DNA from: Vannielia sp.
GTDB lineage: Bacteria; Pseudomonadota; Alphaproteobacteria; Rhodobacterales; Rhodobacteraceae
NCBI RefSeq assembly: GCF_029212645.1
Contig: NZ_JARGND010000035.1
Location: 1 to 36,017 of the forward strand
Direction: 5' to 3'
Length of the DNA: 36,017 nt
Both the position numbers and the translations under genes were made by a program. Of this stretch, positions 16,242 to 23,188 are shown one piece after another. The notes under the pieces are model-generated. The model made no database searches and had not been told where the DNA came from. It was given only the letters and a program-made list of their open reading frames with translations. Position 1 is the first letter of the stretch. Every line of letters starts with the position of its first letter.

Positions 16242-16925
16242 ATGAGTGAAATTGCTAACCAGCCGGTTCTGATCCTGCTTGGTCCGCCGGGGGCGGGCAA
16301 GGGCACCCAAGCCCGCAGGCTCGAAGAACGCTTTGGCCTGGTGCAGCTTTCAACCGGCGATCTGCTCCGCGCCGCCGTTGCGGCAGGCTCCCCGGCAGGC
16401 CGCGAGGCCAAGGCGGTGATGGAGGCTGGTGGCCTTGTGTCGGACGAGATCGTGCTGGCGATCCTGCGTGAGCGCCTGTCACAGCCCGATGTGGCGGGCG
16501 GCGTGATCCTCGATGGGTTTCCGCGCACCACCGGGCAGGCCGAAGCGCTCGACACGCTGCTTGCCGCTGAAGGCCGCCGGGTGACGGGAGCGATCTCGAT
16601 GGAGGTCGACGATGCCGCCATGGTGGCCCGCATCGCCGGACGCTACACCTGCGCCGGGTGCGGCGAAGGCTACCACGACAGTTTCAAACAGCCCAAACGC
16701 GCCGGAATTTGCGATGCCTGCGGCGGCACCGAAATGAAGCGCCGCCCGGATGATACCGCCGAAACCGTTGCCGTCCGGCTTGAGGCTTACCACAGTGAAA
16801 CCGCGCCCTTGATCAGCTACTATGCGGGCCAAAACCTGCTGCACCGGGTGGATGCCATGGGCGAAATCGACGCGGTGACGACGGATTTGATCTCTACCAT
16901 AGAAGGCCTGCGCCAGCCCGCCTGA
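16242..16925 (+). CDS. adk: Adenylate kinase, zinc-LID type
   Basis: Adenylate kinase interconverts AMP, ADP and ATP. The 227-residue protein has the P-loop GPPGAGKGT at 14-22, the AMP-binding STGDLLRAAV segment and LDGFPRTTGQAEAL near 90-103. Its long-form LID carries four cysteines, C137, C140, C157 and C160, the zinc-binding set, followed by RRPDDTAETVAVRL. The ATG at 16242 gives the standard N-terminus; the open frame back to 16146 crosses the predicted promoter. In many alphaproteobacteria adk sits in the ribosomal-protein operon, so this free-standing gene could be a second copy. It is followed by a terminator hairpin and a convergent DUF1127 gene. Confidence 0.95.
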   Translation: MSEIANQPVLILLGPPGAGKGTQARRLEERFGLVQLSTGDLLRAAVAAGSPAGREAKAVMEAGGLVSDEIVLAILRERLSQPDVAGGVILDGFPRTTGQAEALDTLLAAEGRRVTGAISMEVDDAAMVARIAGRYTCAGCGEGYHDSFKQPKRAGICDACGGTEMKRRPDDTAETVAVRLEAYHSETAPLISYYAGQNLLHRVDAMGEIDAVTTDLISTIEGLRQPA

Positions 16926-16940
16926 TCGCAGCGGCCGACC

Positions 16941-16973
16941 AAAGAAAAAGGCGGGTCCCATGCGGGCCCGCCT
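16941..16973 (-). terminator. Terminator between adk and the DUF1127 gene
   Basis: AGGCGGG-T-CCC pairs with GGGCCCGCCT around an ATGC loop (16949-16973). On the minus strand the stem is followed by TTTTTCTTT, so it ends the DUF1127 transcript. The GC stem may also slow adk transcription from the other side. Confidence 0.75.
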
Positions 16974-16998
16974 GAAGCTATGTCTGAGGCATTGGCGC

Positions 16999-17193
16999 TC
17001 AGAACATTGCGATATCACCCCGGCACAGCCCGATATCGTCAAGCTGTTGGTCGGAGAGATTTGCCAGCGCCTTGCGCGTTGCACGCCGCTCGTTCCAATC
17101 GGTGAAAGCCCCAAACGGGCGGGTCATGAAGGATGCCATACGGCCTGCAAGAATGCTGCCGGAGGCGCGTCGGGTCGGATCGAAGAAGGCCAT
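16999..17193 (-). CDS. Small DUF1127 protein
   Basis: This 64-residue protein ends with the DUF1127 motif: WNERRATRKALANLSDQQLDDIGLCRGDI. DUF1127 proteins are small Arg-rich proteins of alpha- and gammaproteobacteria; some have been linked to RNA turnover and to phosphate or carbon metabolism, but this one is not assigned. The ATG at 17193 was chosen because an AAGGA site precedes it and it fits the usual size; the longer open frame to 17595 runs through promoter sequence. It has its own predicted promoter at 17260-17288, a hairpin in its leader at 17227-17249, and a terminator at its end, so it is a stand-alone transcript. Confidence 0.85.
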   Translation of the reverse strand: MAFFDPTRRASGSILAGRMASFMTRPFGAFTDWNERRATRKALANLSDQQLDDIGLCRGDIAMF

Positions 17194-17259
17194 CGGTCTG
17201 TTCCTTGCGTAAAGATGGGTCTCAACGCGGCGCTTTTCATTTGCGCCGCAACACTGGGC

Positions 17260-17288
17260 GAGATAGGCGCGCGCTGCACAACTAACAA
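17260..17288 (-). promoter_or_regulatory. Predicted promoter of the DUF1127 gene
   Basis: On the minus strand TTGTTA (17283-17288) and TATCTC (17260-17265) are separated by 17 bp. The resulting leader of about 60 nt includes a 7-bp stem-loop at 17227-17249. Confidence 0.5.
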
Positions 17289-17444
17289 GCAGAATAAAAA
17301 CATGCCCGTCATGCCCTTTGTGCATGGCTCTTGCGGCTGTTTTTGGCTTGTTTGCAGTGGCCTGCTGCCGCGTTGGCATCCGGCGGTCAGATGCTTGGAA
17401 AAACGGCTGCCAGATCGGGCCGGGCGGTTTTGCCGCTTGGGATT

Positions 17445-17459
17445 GTTCACGTTTCGTGC
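17445..17459 (+). promoter_or_regulatory. LexA-like (SOS) box before ruvC
   Basis: GTTC-ACGTTTC-GTGC matches the alphaproteobacterial LexA consensus GTTC-N7-GTTC with one mismatch. It ends 47 bp before the ruvC ATG. It lies inside the 17-bp spacer between a possible -35 (TTGGGA, 17437-17442) and a weak -10 (TAACCC, 17460-17465), where LexA would block polymerase. Confidence 0.45.
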
Positions 17460-17506
17460 TAACCCTGCGCAAACAAGATGCAAAATGCATAAAAATGAGG
17501 GCGAGC

Positions 17507-18016
17507 ATGAGGGTGATCGGGGTCGATCCGGGTTTGCGCCAGCTGGGCTGGGGCGTGATCGAGGCGGATGGCAACCGGTTGCGCCACGTTGCCAACGGGC
17601 ATTGCTGCTCCGATGCCGCCTTGCCCTTGGCGCGACGGCTCCAGCAGATCTTCCGCGCCTTGGCCGAGGTGATTGCCGCACACGCCCCCGAGGCCGCCGC
17701 GATCGAACAGACCTTCGTAAACCGTGATGGTCAAGGCACGCTCAAGCTGGGCCAAGCGCGCGGCGTGGCGATGCTGGCGCTGGCCGAAGCCGGGCTGATG
17801 CCGGCCGAATACGCGCCCAACACCGTCAAGAAAACCGTGGTTGGCTCGGGCCACGCCGCCAAGGGCCAGATCGCCCACATGGTCAGCCACCATTTTCCGG
17901 GGGCCAAACTGGCCGGGCCAGACGCGGCCGATGCGCTGGCCATTGCGATCTGCCACGCGCATCACTCGGGCCCCGGCGCCGCCCGCATTGCCGCCGCCCT
18001 GAGGGCCGCCGGATGA
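17507..18016 (+). CDS. ruvC: Crossover junction endodeoxyribonuclease RuvC
   Basis: RuvC cuts Holliday junctions symmetrically at the end of recombination. The 169-residue protein has the four catalytic acids: D7 (VIGVDPGL), E67 (AAIEQTF), and D138 and D141 ([11 protein letters not shown]). The basic motif [15 protein letters not shown] is also present. I use the ATG at 17507 because MRVIGVDPG is the normal N-terminus and a GAGGGCGAG stretch lies just upstream; an ATG at 17495 is possible. Its TGA overlaps the ruvA ATG by 4 bp, giving a ruvCAB operon. A LexA-like box upstream suggests SOS control. Confidence 0.95.
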   Translation: MRVIGVDPGLRQLGWGVIEADGNRLRHVANGHCCSDAALPLARRLQQIFRALAEVIAAHAPEAAAIEQTFVNRDGQGTLKLGQARGVAMLALAEAGLMPAEYAPNTVKKTVVGSGHAAKGQIAHMVSHHFPGAKLAGPDAADALAIAICHAHHSGPGAARIAAALRAAG

Positions 18017-18678
18017 TCGGCCGCATCGCCGGGCGGCTGGATTTCAAGGCCTCGGATCATGTGCTGGTGGATGTGCGCGGCGTTGGTTACCTCGTTTACT
18101 GCTCCGAGCGGACGCTTGCCGCCATGCCCGGAGCAGGCGAGGCCGTGGCGCTTTATACCGATCTGCTGGTGCGCGAGGATAACCTGCAGCTCTTCGGCTT
18201 CCCCACCCTGCTTGAAAAGGAATGGCACCGCCTGCTGACCTCTGTGCAAGGCGTTGGCGCAAAGGCCTCGCTGGCGATCCTCGGCACCTTGGGGCCAGAG
18301 GGCGTGGGCCGCGCGATCACGCTGGGGGATGCCACCGCCGTCAAGGCCGCGCCCGGCGTGGGGCCAAAGCTGGCGGCGCGGGTTGTGAACGAGTTGAAAG
18401 ACAAGGCCGCCGGGGTCATGGCGATGGGCGCGTTCGGCGGCGGCGCGTTGCAGCCCGACCCGGCGGACGTGGTTGAGCCCGCCGCCCCCAGCCCCACCCG
18501 CGCGGCCGCCGCGCCCGTGGCAAGCGGGCGGGCAGAAGCTCAGGCCGATGCGCTTTCGGCGCTGGTCAACCTTGGCTACGGCCAGTCCGAGGCCGCGCAG
18601 GCCGTGGCGCAGGCCGAGGGCGAGGAGGCCAATACGCTGATCCGCCAAGCTCTCAAACTGCTGGCGCCCAAGGGGTAG
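18013..18678 (+). CDS. ruvA: Holliday junction branch migration protein RuvA
   Basis: RuvA tetramers bind the four-way junction and load RuvB. The 221-residue protein opens with the OB-fold segment [31 protein letters not shown]. It continues with the helix-hairpin-helix motifs [20 protein letters not shown] and [20 protein letters not shown]. After an Ala/Pro-rich linker (about 140-175) comes domain [25 protein letters not shown], which contacts RuvB. The protein is somewhat longer than E. coli RuvA because of that linker. Its start overlaps the ruvC stop by 4 bp, and ruvB follows after 3 bp. Confidence 0.96.
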   Translation: MIGRIAGRLDFKASDHVLVDVRGVGYLVYCSERTLAAMPGAGEAVALYTDLLVREDNLQLFGFPTLLEKEWHRLLTSVQGVGAKASLAILGTLGPEGVGRAITLGDATAVKAAPGVGPKLAARVVNELKDKAAGVMAMGAFGGGALQPDPADVVEPAAPSPTRAAAAPVASGRAEAQADALSALVNLGYGQSEAAQAVAQAEGEEANTLIRQALKLLAPKG

Positions 18679-18681
18679 CGG

Positions 18682-19707
18682 ATGGTCGAACCTGATCCCA
18701 CGCTGCGCCCCGAACCGCGCCCCGAGGATGAGCCCTCGGTTGCGTTGCGCCCGGAAACGCTGGATGATTTCACCGGCCAGGCCGAGGCACGGGCCAACCT
18801 CAAGGTCTTCATCGAAAGTGCCCGCCGGCGCGGTAAGGCGATGGATCACACGCTGTTCCACGGCCCACCCGGCCTGGGCAAAACCACGCTGGCGCAGATC
18901 ATGGCGCGTGAACTCGGCGTCGGTTTCCGGATGACCTCAGGGCCAGTGCTGGCACGCGCTGGCGACCTGGCCGCGATCCTCACCAATCTGGAGCCGCGCG
19001 ATGTGCTCTTTATCGACGAAATCCACCGGATGAACCCGGTCGTCGAAGAGGTGCTCTACCCGGCCATGGAGGACTTTGCGCTTGATCTGGTGATCGGCGA
19101 AGGCCCCGCCGCCCGCTCCGTTCGGATCGAGCTTCAGCCCTTCACGCTGGTCGGCGCAACCACCCGGCTTGGCCTGCTGCAAACCCCGCTGCGCGATCGG
19201 TTTGGCATCCCGACACGGCTGCAATTCTATACCATCGAAGAACTCCACAGCATCACCACCCGCGGCGCAAAGCTGCTCGGTATCCCCTGTGATGACAGCG
19301 GCGCACATGAAATCGCCACCCGTGCCCGTGGCACGCCGCGCATCGCAGGCCGCCTGCTGCGCCGGGTGGTTGATTTTGCGCTGGTGGAAGGCGATGGCCG
19401 GATCACCCGCGCGATTGCCGATAACGCGCTCACCCGCCTCGGCGTTGATCGTTTGGGCCTTGATGGCGCGGATCGCCGCTACCTGTCCCTCATCGCCGAA
19501 GCCTACCAGGGCGGCCCCGTGGGGATCGAAACCCTCGCCGCCGCGCTCAGCGAATCCCGCGATGCGCTTGAAGAGGTGATCGAGCCCTACCTGCTGCAAC
19601 AAGGCCTCATTCAGCGCACCCCGCGCGGGCGGATGCTGGCCTCCCGCGCCTGGGCGCACCTTGGCTTGCCCGCCCCCGGTGGCCCGCCAAGCGATCTGTT
19701 TGAGTAA
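18682..19707 (+). CDS. ruvB: Holliday junction branch migration helicase RuvB
   Basis: RuvB is the hexameric AAA+ motor that drives branch migration with RuvA. The 341-residue protein has [13 protein letters not shown] near 21-33, Walker A GPPGLGKT at 61-68 and Walker [10 protein letters not shown] at 109-117 (D112, E113). Sensor I is [20 protein letters not shown]. The C-terminal winged helix includes [21 protein letters not shown]. All functional motifs are intact and the length is typical. It is the last ruv gene; a partial dispersed repeat lies between it and the next gene, which suggests a transcript boundary there. Confidence 0.97.
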   Translation: MVEPDPTLRPEPRPEDEPSVALRPETLDDFTGQAEARANLKVFIESARRRGKAMDHTLFHGPPGLGKTTLAQIMARELGVGFRMTSGPVLARAGDLAAILTNLEPRDVLFIDEIHRMNPVVEEVLYPAMEDFALDLVIGEGPAARSVRIELQPFTLVGATTRLGLLQTPLRDRFGIPTRLQFYTIEELHSITTRGAKLLGIPCDDSGAHEIATRARGTPRIAGRLLRRVVDFALVEGDGRITRAIADNALTRLGVDRLGLDGADRRYLSLIAEAYQGGPVGIETLAAALSESRDALEEVIEPYLLQQGLIQRTPRGRMLASRAWAHLGLPAPGGPPSDLFE

Positions 19708-19714
19708 CCCCACC

Positions 19715-19749
19715 CTCTCAATGCTCCACTAAATATCCCCGCCGGAGGC
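19715..19749 (-). repeat. Dispersed Rhodobacteraceae-type repeat, end block only
   Basis: On the minus strand this reads GCCTCCGGCGGGGATATTT, then AGTGGAGCATTGAGAG. It matches the distal end block of the copies at 2551-2585 and 14584-14617. The GCGCC hairpin block is absent. It sits 8 bp after the ruvB stop. Confidence 0.7.
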
Positions 19750-19803
19750 ACAAATCTCTTCCCCGCGCTGGACGCCCGCGCGCCGGTTTGGCAAAAGCGG
19801 GGC

Positions 19804-20421
19804 ATGAGCCCTGATGACGTGCAAAGCCTCTTCACCCGCGCTGACGGCAGCTATCACTTCTCCCGCTGGGCGCGGCCCATCGTGCCCATTGTCTTTGGCG
19901 TCGAGGATGAAACGCTGGCGGTCGTCAAAGGCGCTTGCGAAGCGGTGGTCGCGCTGGCCGGGCACAAGATGGCCGAACTTGATCACGATCAAGGCGCCAA
20001 CCTGTTTGTCTTCTTCTTTCGCGAGTGGGATGAGCTTTTGGCCGTCCCCGACCTTGGCGGCATGATCCCCGGCCTTCCGGCCCTGATCGCGCGCCTCACC
20101 GCGGCGCAGGCCTCTTCCTACCGGGCCTTCCGGTTTGAGCAAAGCGGCGGCATCCGGGCGGGCTTCGTGTTCGTGCGGATGGACGCTGCCAATCAGGCGC
20201 TTTCGGCGGAAGCCCTGGCGCTTGATCAGATGGTGCGGGTCATGCTTGATTGGGGGGAGGCAGCCTTTGCCCAAAGCTCCCCGCTGGCGCTGGCCAAGGG
20301 GCGGGCGGTGATGCGCCCCGAAATTGCCGGGGTGATCGCGGCCGCTTATGATCCGGTGATGCCCGTCGCTGCGCAAGACCCGTCACACGCGCTGCGCCTT
20401 GCCGCGCGGCTGGGGCGCTAA
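19804..20421 (+). CDS. Conserved hypothetical protein between ruvB and ybgC
   Basis: I do not recognise a named family. The 205-residue protein is soluble, with no signal peptide or membrane helix. It has a central hydrophobic strand flanked by acids (AELDHDQGANLFVFFFREWDELL) and a second region, GIRAGFVFVRMDAANQ. It lies 3 bp upstream of ybgC on the same strand, so the two are very likely cotranscribed. The codon usage and GC content match the neighbours, which supports a real gene. The start at 19804 (ATG) is the first good in-frame start after the repeat. Its function is unknown; a role linked to DNA repair or to the cell envelope can only be guessed from position. Confidence 0.75.
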   Translation: MSPDDVQSLFTRADGSYHFSRWARPIVPIVFGVEDETLAVVKGACEAVVALAGHKMAELDHDQGANLFVFFFREWDELLAVPDLGGMIPGLPALIARLTAAQASSYRAFRFEQSGGIRAGFVFVRMDAANQALSAEALALDQMVRVMLDWGEAAFAQSSPLALAKGRAVMRPEIAGVIAAAYDPVMPVAAQDPSHALRLAARLGR

Positions 20422-20424
20422 GAG

Positions 20425-20808
20425 ATGGCGCATCACTTCACCACCCGCGTTTACTATGAAGACACCGATATGGGCGGGATCGTTTATCACGCCAATTACC
20501 TGAAATTCATCGAACGCGCCCGCTCCGAATGGGTAGAGCAGATTGGCCTCGATCAACTGGCGCTGCGCGAGGCGGGGCTGGTCTTTGCGGTGCGCCGGAT
20601 CACCGCAGAATTTCACGCGCCTGCCCGCTTGGGCGATGTGCTTGAGGTCACGACAACGCCAAAATCCGTCACCGCCGCGCGGTTGGGGCTGCACCAGCAG
20701 GTTCACCTTGGCAAAGCGTTGCTGTTTGAGGCTGATATCGAGCTTGTCGCCATGACGCTGGCAGGCAGGCCCACGCGCCTGCCACCTGAAATCCGCGCCT
20801 TTGGCTAG
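20425..20808 (+). CDS. ybgC: Tol-Pal-associated acyl-CoA thioesterase YbgC
   Basis: This 127-residue hot-dog-fold protein has the 4-hydroxybenzoyl-CoA thioesterase signature YYEDTDMGGIVYHANYLKFIERAR. The catalytic aspartate lies in the EDTD segment. YbgC hydrolyses acyl-CoA or acyl-ACP and in many proteobacteria is the first gene of the tol-pal cluster. Here tolQ does not follow. The TAG stop is instead contained in a palindromic repeat (20807-20911), beyond which the next gene is on the opposite strand. It is probably cotranscribed with the unknown gene 3 bp upstream. Length and motifs are typical, so the enzyme should be active. Confidence 0.92.
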   Translation: MAHHFTTRVYYEDTDMGGIVYHANYLKFIERARSEWVEQIGLDQLALREAGLVFAVRRITAEFHAPARLGDVLEVTTTPKSVTAARLGLHQQVHLGKALLFEADIELVAMTLAGRPTRLPPEIRAFG

Positions 20809-20911
20809 AGCGTGTCGCGTTCATTCGAATTCACGCGACACGCTCTAACTTATTGATTTCGCATGTTCGAGAAGCTCAAAACCGGTTCCCACTTTTGAGC
20901 AACATGCTCTA
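20807..20911. repeat. Composite palindromic intergenic repeat (RIME/REP-like)
   Basis: The first part is a perfect 14-bp inverted repeat, AGAGCGTGTCGCGT (20807-20820) and ACGCGACACGCTCT (20833-20846). The second part (about 20861-20907) is an imperfect hairpin: GCATGTT/AACATGC outside and GCTCAAAA/TTTTGAGC inside, with ACCGGTTCCCA in the loop. From general knowledge, elements with AAAACCGGTTCCCACTTTT and flanking GCATG/CATGC arms are dispersed in Rhizobiales genomes. The element begins within the ybgC stop codon and ends just before the aminotransferase stop. Confidence 0.75.
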
Positions 20912-20918
20912 GCCGCGC

Positions 20919-22088
20919 TTACTGGAGGTCGGCGAAGGCCTCTTGCAACCGGCTCACCGCCTCTTCCACACGGGCGCGCGGCGTGGCGAGGTTGAACCGC
21001 AAGAAGCTCTCTCCCCCCGTGCCAAACGTCTCACCGTGGTTCACCGCAATCCGCGCGCCCTTTTGCACCCGCTCGGTAAACTCAGCCGGGTCCATGCCGG
21101 TGCCGCCAAAATCCACCCAGCTCAGATAGGTCGCTTCCAGCGGCATGGAGGCCACGCCGGGAATCGCATTGATGCCCGCGTCAAAGATCTCGCGGTTGCC
21201 GATGAGATAATCGCAAAGCGCATCCACCCATTCCGCCCCCTCGGGGCTATAGGCCGCTTCGGCCATGAACAAACCAAAGCTGTTGGGCGACATGCCAAGC
21301 GCGCCCATCTTGGTGGCAAACTGCGCGCGCAGGCCCTCATCCGCAATGATCACATTGCCCGTGTGAGTGCCCGCGATGTTAAAGGTCTTGGTGGTCGCCG
21401 TCATCATCACCAAACGGTCTTCGATCCCCTCGATCAGCGCCATCGGTGTGTGGTTCTGGCCGGGCATCAGCAGATCATGGTGGATTTCGTCTGACACAAG
21501 GATCAGGTCGTGGCGTTTGCAAAACGCCGCCACGCCTTCCAACTCAGCCCGCGTCCACACCCGGCCACCGGGATTATGCGGCGAGCACAGGATGAACATC
21601 CGCTCCTTGCCGGTCATCTGGGTGTCCCAAGCGTCAAAATCCATCACATAGCGGCCGTCTTCCTGCGCCAGCGGGCATTCCACCACGTCGCGGCCCGCCG
21701 TGCGGATCACCCTGGCAAAGGCATGATACACCGGAGTCGTCAGCACCACGCCATCGCCGGGGTTGGTGTAGGTTTCCACGCAAAGCCCGGTGCCGTTGAC
21801 CAGCCCGTGGGTGGAAAAAATCGCGCTCGGGTCCACTGTCCAGCCGTGCCGCTCTTTCATCCACCAGCAAATCGCGGCGCGGTAGGGCGCATCATCGCCG
21901 TAGTAGCCATAAAGCCCATGGGCTGTCATCCCTTCCACGGCGGCCTGCACGCAGGCCGGTGGGCGAAAGTCCATATCGGCAACCCACATGGCGAGGCCAT
22001 CATCGGCGCTGACGCCATAAATCTTTTCCATCATGTCCCATTTTGCCGAATGGGTGCCGCGCCGGTCGATGATCTCGTCAAAATTCAT
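20919..22088 (-). CDS. MalY/PatB family PLP-dependent aminotransferase (putative cystathionine beta-lyase)
   Basis: This 389-residue fold-type I PLP enzyme resembles MalY and Bacillus PatB, which act as C-S beta-lyases on cystathionine. Motifs include MWVADMDFRPP (34-44), the GYYGDD segment, SPHNPGGRVWT (169-179), VSDEIHHDL with D200 binding the pyridine nitrogen, and ATTKTFNIAGTHTGN with the Schiff-base lysine K234. The C-terminus has GGESFLRFNLATPR, whose arginine binds the substrate carboxylate. It is divergent from def across 138 bp and separated from ybgC by a palindromic repeat. Substrate choice within the family cannot be decided here. Confidence 0.9.
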   Translation of the reverse strand: MNFDEIIDRRGTHSAKWDMMEKIYGVSADDGLAMWVADMDFRPPACVQAAVEGMTAHGLYGYYGDDAPYRAAICWWMKERHGWTVDPSAIFSTHGLVNGTGLCVETYTNPGDGVVLTTPVYHAFARVIRTAGRDVVECPLAQEDGRYVMDFDAWDTQMTGKERMFILCSPHNPGGRVWTRAELEGVAAFCKRHDLILVSDEIHHDLLMPGQNHTPMALIEGIEDRLVMMTATTKTFNIAGTHTGNVIIADEGLRAQFATKMGALGMSPNSFGLFMAEAAYSPEGAEWVDALCDYLIGNREIFDAGINAIPGVASMPLEATYLSWVDFGGTGMDPAEFTERVQKGARIAVNHGETFGTGGESFLRFNLATPRARVEEAVSRLQEAFADLQ

Positions 22089-22226
22089 GTGAGGCTCCTT
22101 TGGCGCTTAAACTATCCAACCGGGCCGCAAGCACAAGGCGCGTGTCGCGCGCGCATTGCTGCCATGCCCGCTGCCCGGCGCACGCCAGATATTGCACCGC
22201 GCCAAGCGAGCGATTACATCGGCCCC

Positions 22227-22751
22227 ATGTCGCTGAAAGAGATCCTCATCCACCCCGACCCGCGCCTCAAGAAAGAGACCGCCCCGGTTGCCGAATTTGA
22301 CCGTGAGCTTGCCCGGCTTGCGGACGATATGCTTGAAACCATGTATGATGCGCCGGGCATTGGCCTTGCCGCGCCGCAGGTGGGGGTGATGCAGCAGCTT
22401 CTGGTGATGGATTGCGTCAAGGAAGCGGAAACCGAAAAGCCCCGCCCCATGGTGCTGATCAACCCGCAGGTCATCTGGGCGTCAGATGAGCTTAGCACTT
22501 ATGAAGAAGGCTGCCTGTCGATCCCCGATCAATACGCCGATGTCACCCGCCCCGCCGAGGTAAAGGTGCGCTGGCTCGGGGTCGATGGCACTCCGCAGGA
22601 AGAGCAGTTTTCAGGCCTCTGGGCGACTTGCGTGCAACACGAAATTGATCACCTGCACGGCAAGCTCTTCATTGATTACCTGAAGCCGATGAAGCGCCAG
22701 ATGATCACCCGCAAGATGCAAAAGCTGAAACGTGAGAGAGCGCGGCTTTGA
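22227..22751 (+). CDS. def: Peptide deformylase 1 (complete)
   Basis: Deformylase removes the formyl group from the N-terminal methionine of new proteins. The 174-residue protein has all three motifs: PGIGLAAPQVG (Q51), EEGCLSIP (metal ligand C96) and CVQHEIDHLHG (H138, catalytic E139, H142). It also has the basic C-terminal helix MKRQMITRKMQKLKRE, which contacts the ribosome in the family. The start at 22227 gives the normal N-terminus MSLKEILIHPDPRL; the long open frame upstream is non-coding. Its TGA overlaps the TTG start of the second def. This is likely the main housekeeping enzyme of the three. Confidence 0.96.
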   Translation: MSLKEILIHPDPRLKKETAPVAEFDRELARLADDMLETMYDAPGIGLAAPQVGVMQQLLVMDCVKEAETEKPRPMVLINPQVIWASDELSTYEEGCLSIPDQYADVTRPAEVKVRWLGVDGTPQEEQFSGLWATCVQHEIDHLHGKLFIDYLKPMKRQMITRKMQKLKRERARL

Positions 22752-23188
22752 GCGTTCTGCCCATCGTGCAATGGCCAGATGCGCGGCTGAAGGCCATGTG
22801 CGATCCGGTGGGCGGCGAGGATATGCGCGCTCTGGCGGCGGATATGCTTGAAACGATCTACGCCGCGCCGGGCCGCGGCCTTGCCGGGCCACAAGTGGGC
22901 GTGTTGCGCCGCATTTTCGTGATGGACGCCGGTTGGAAAGAGGGCACGCCCACACCGCGCATCTGCCTTGATCCGGTGATCCAGCCCTTGGGCGATGCCG
23001 TGGCCACACTGGAAGAAGGCTGCCTCTCCATCCCTGACCGCCCCGTGCAGGTGACCCGCCCCGCGCGAGTGCGGCTCACCTACCGTGACCTTGATGGCGC
23101 GGCCCAATCAGTAGAGCTTGAGGGCGCCGAAGCCGCGATTGCCCAGCATGAGGCCGATCACCTTGATGGCAAGCTGATCATCGACTGA
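22748..23188 (+). CDS. def: Peptide deformylase 2 (short form)
   Basis: This second deformylase (146 residues) keeps the catalytic set: Q49 in PGRGLAGPQVG, C92 in EEGCLSIP, and H134, E135 and H138 in AQHEADHLDG. Two features differ from the first copy. Motif 1 reads GLAGPQ instead of GLAAPQ, and the protein ends at GKLIID, so the C-terminal ribosome-binding helix is missing. It starts with TTG, overlapping the first def stop (TTGA) by 3 bp, so translation is coupled. It is probably active as a hydrolase but may act on free or special substrates. The third paralogue follows with a 1-bp overlap. Confidence 0.9.
   Translation: MSVLPIVQWPDARLKAMCDPVGGEDMRALAADMLETIYAAPGRGLAGPQVGVLRRIFVMDAGWKEGTPTPRICLDPVIQPLGDAVATLEEGCLSIPDRPVQVTRPARVRLTYRDLDGAAQSVELEGAEAAIAQHEADHLDGKLIID

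Larger units (their letters stand above)
17194..17506. other. 313-bp divergent intergenic region, DUF1127/ruvC
   Basis: No gene is supported here. The region contains the predicted DUF1127 promoter, a GCGGCGC/GCGCCGC hairpin in that gene's leader (17227-17249), and a LexA-like box near ruvC. The remaining sequence shows nothing I can name. Confidence 0.5.

Noticed and set aside
15939..16310. Two overlapping open frames (minus 15939-16310, plus 15953-16201) in the puuD/adk gap
   Set aside because: Neither has a ribosome-binding site or resembles a protein family, and one overlaps the adk start and promoter.
21510..22226. Long upstream extension of the first def frame
   Set aside because: It is antisense to the aminotransferase gene, and the normal deformylase N-terminus begins at 22227.
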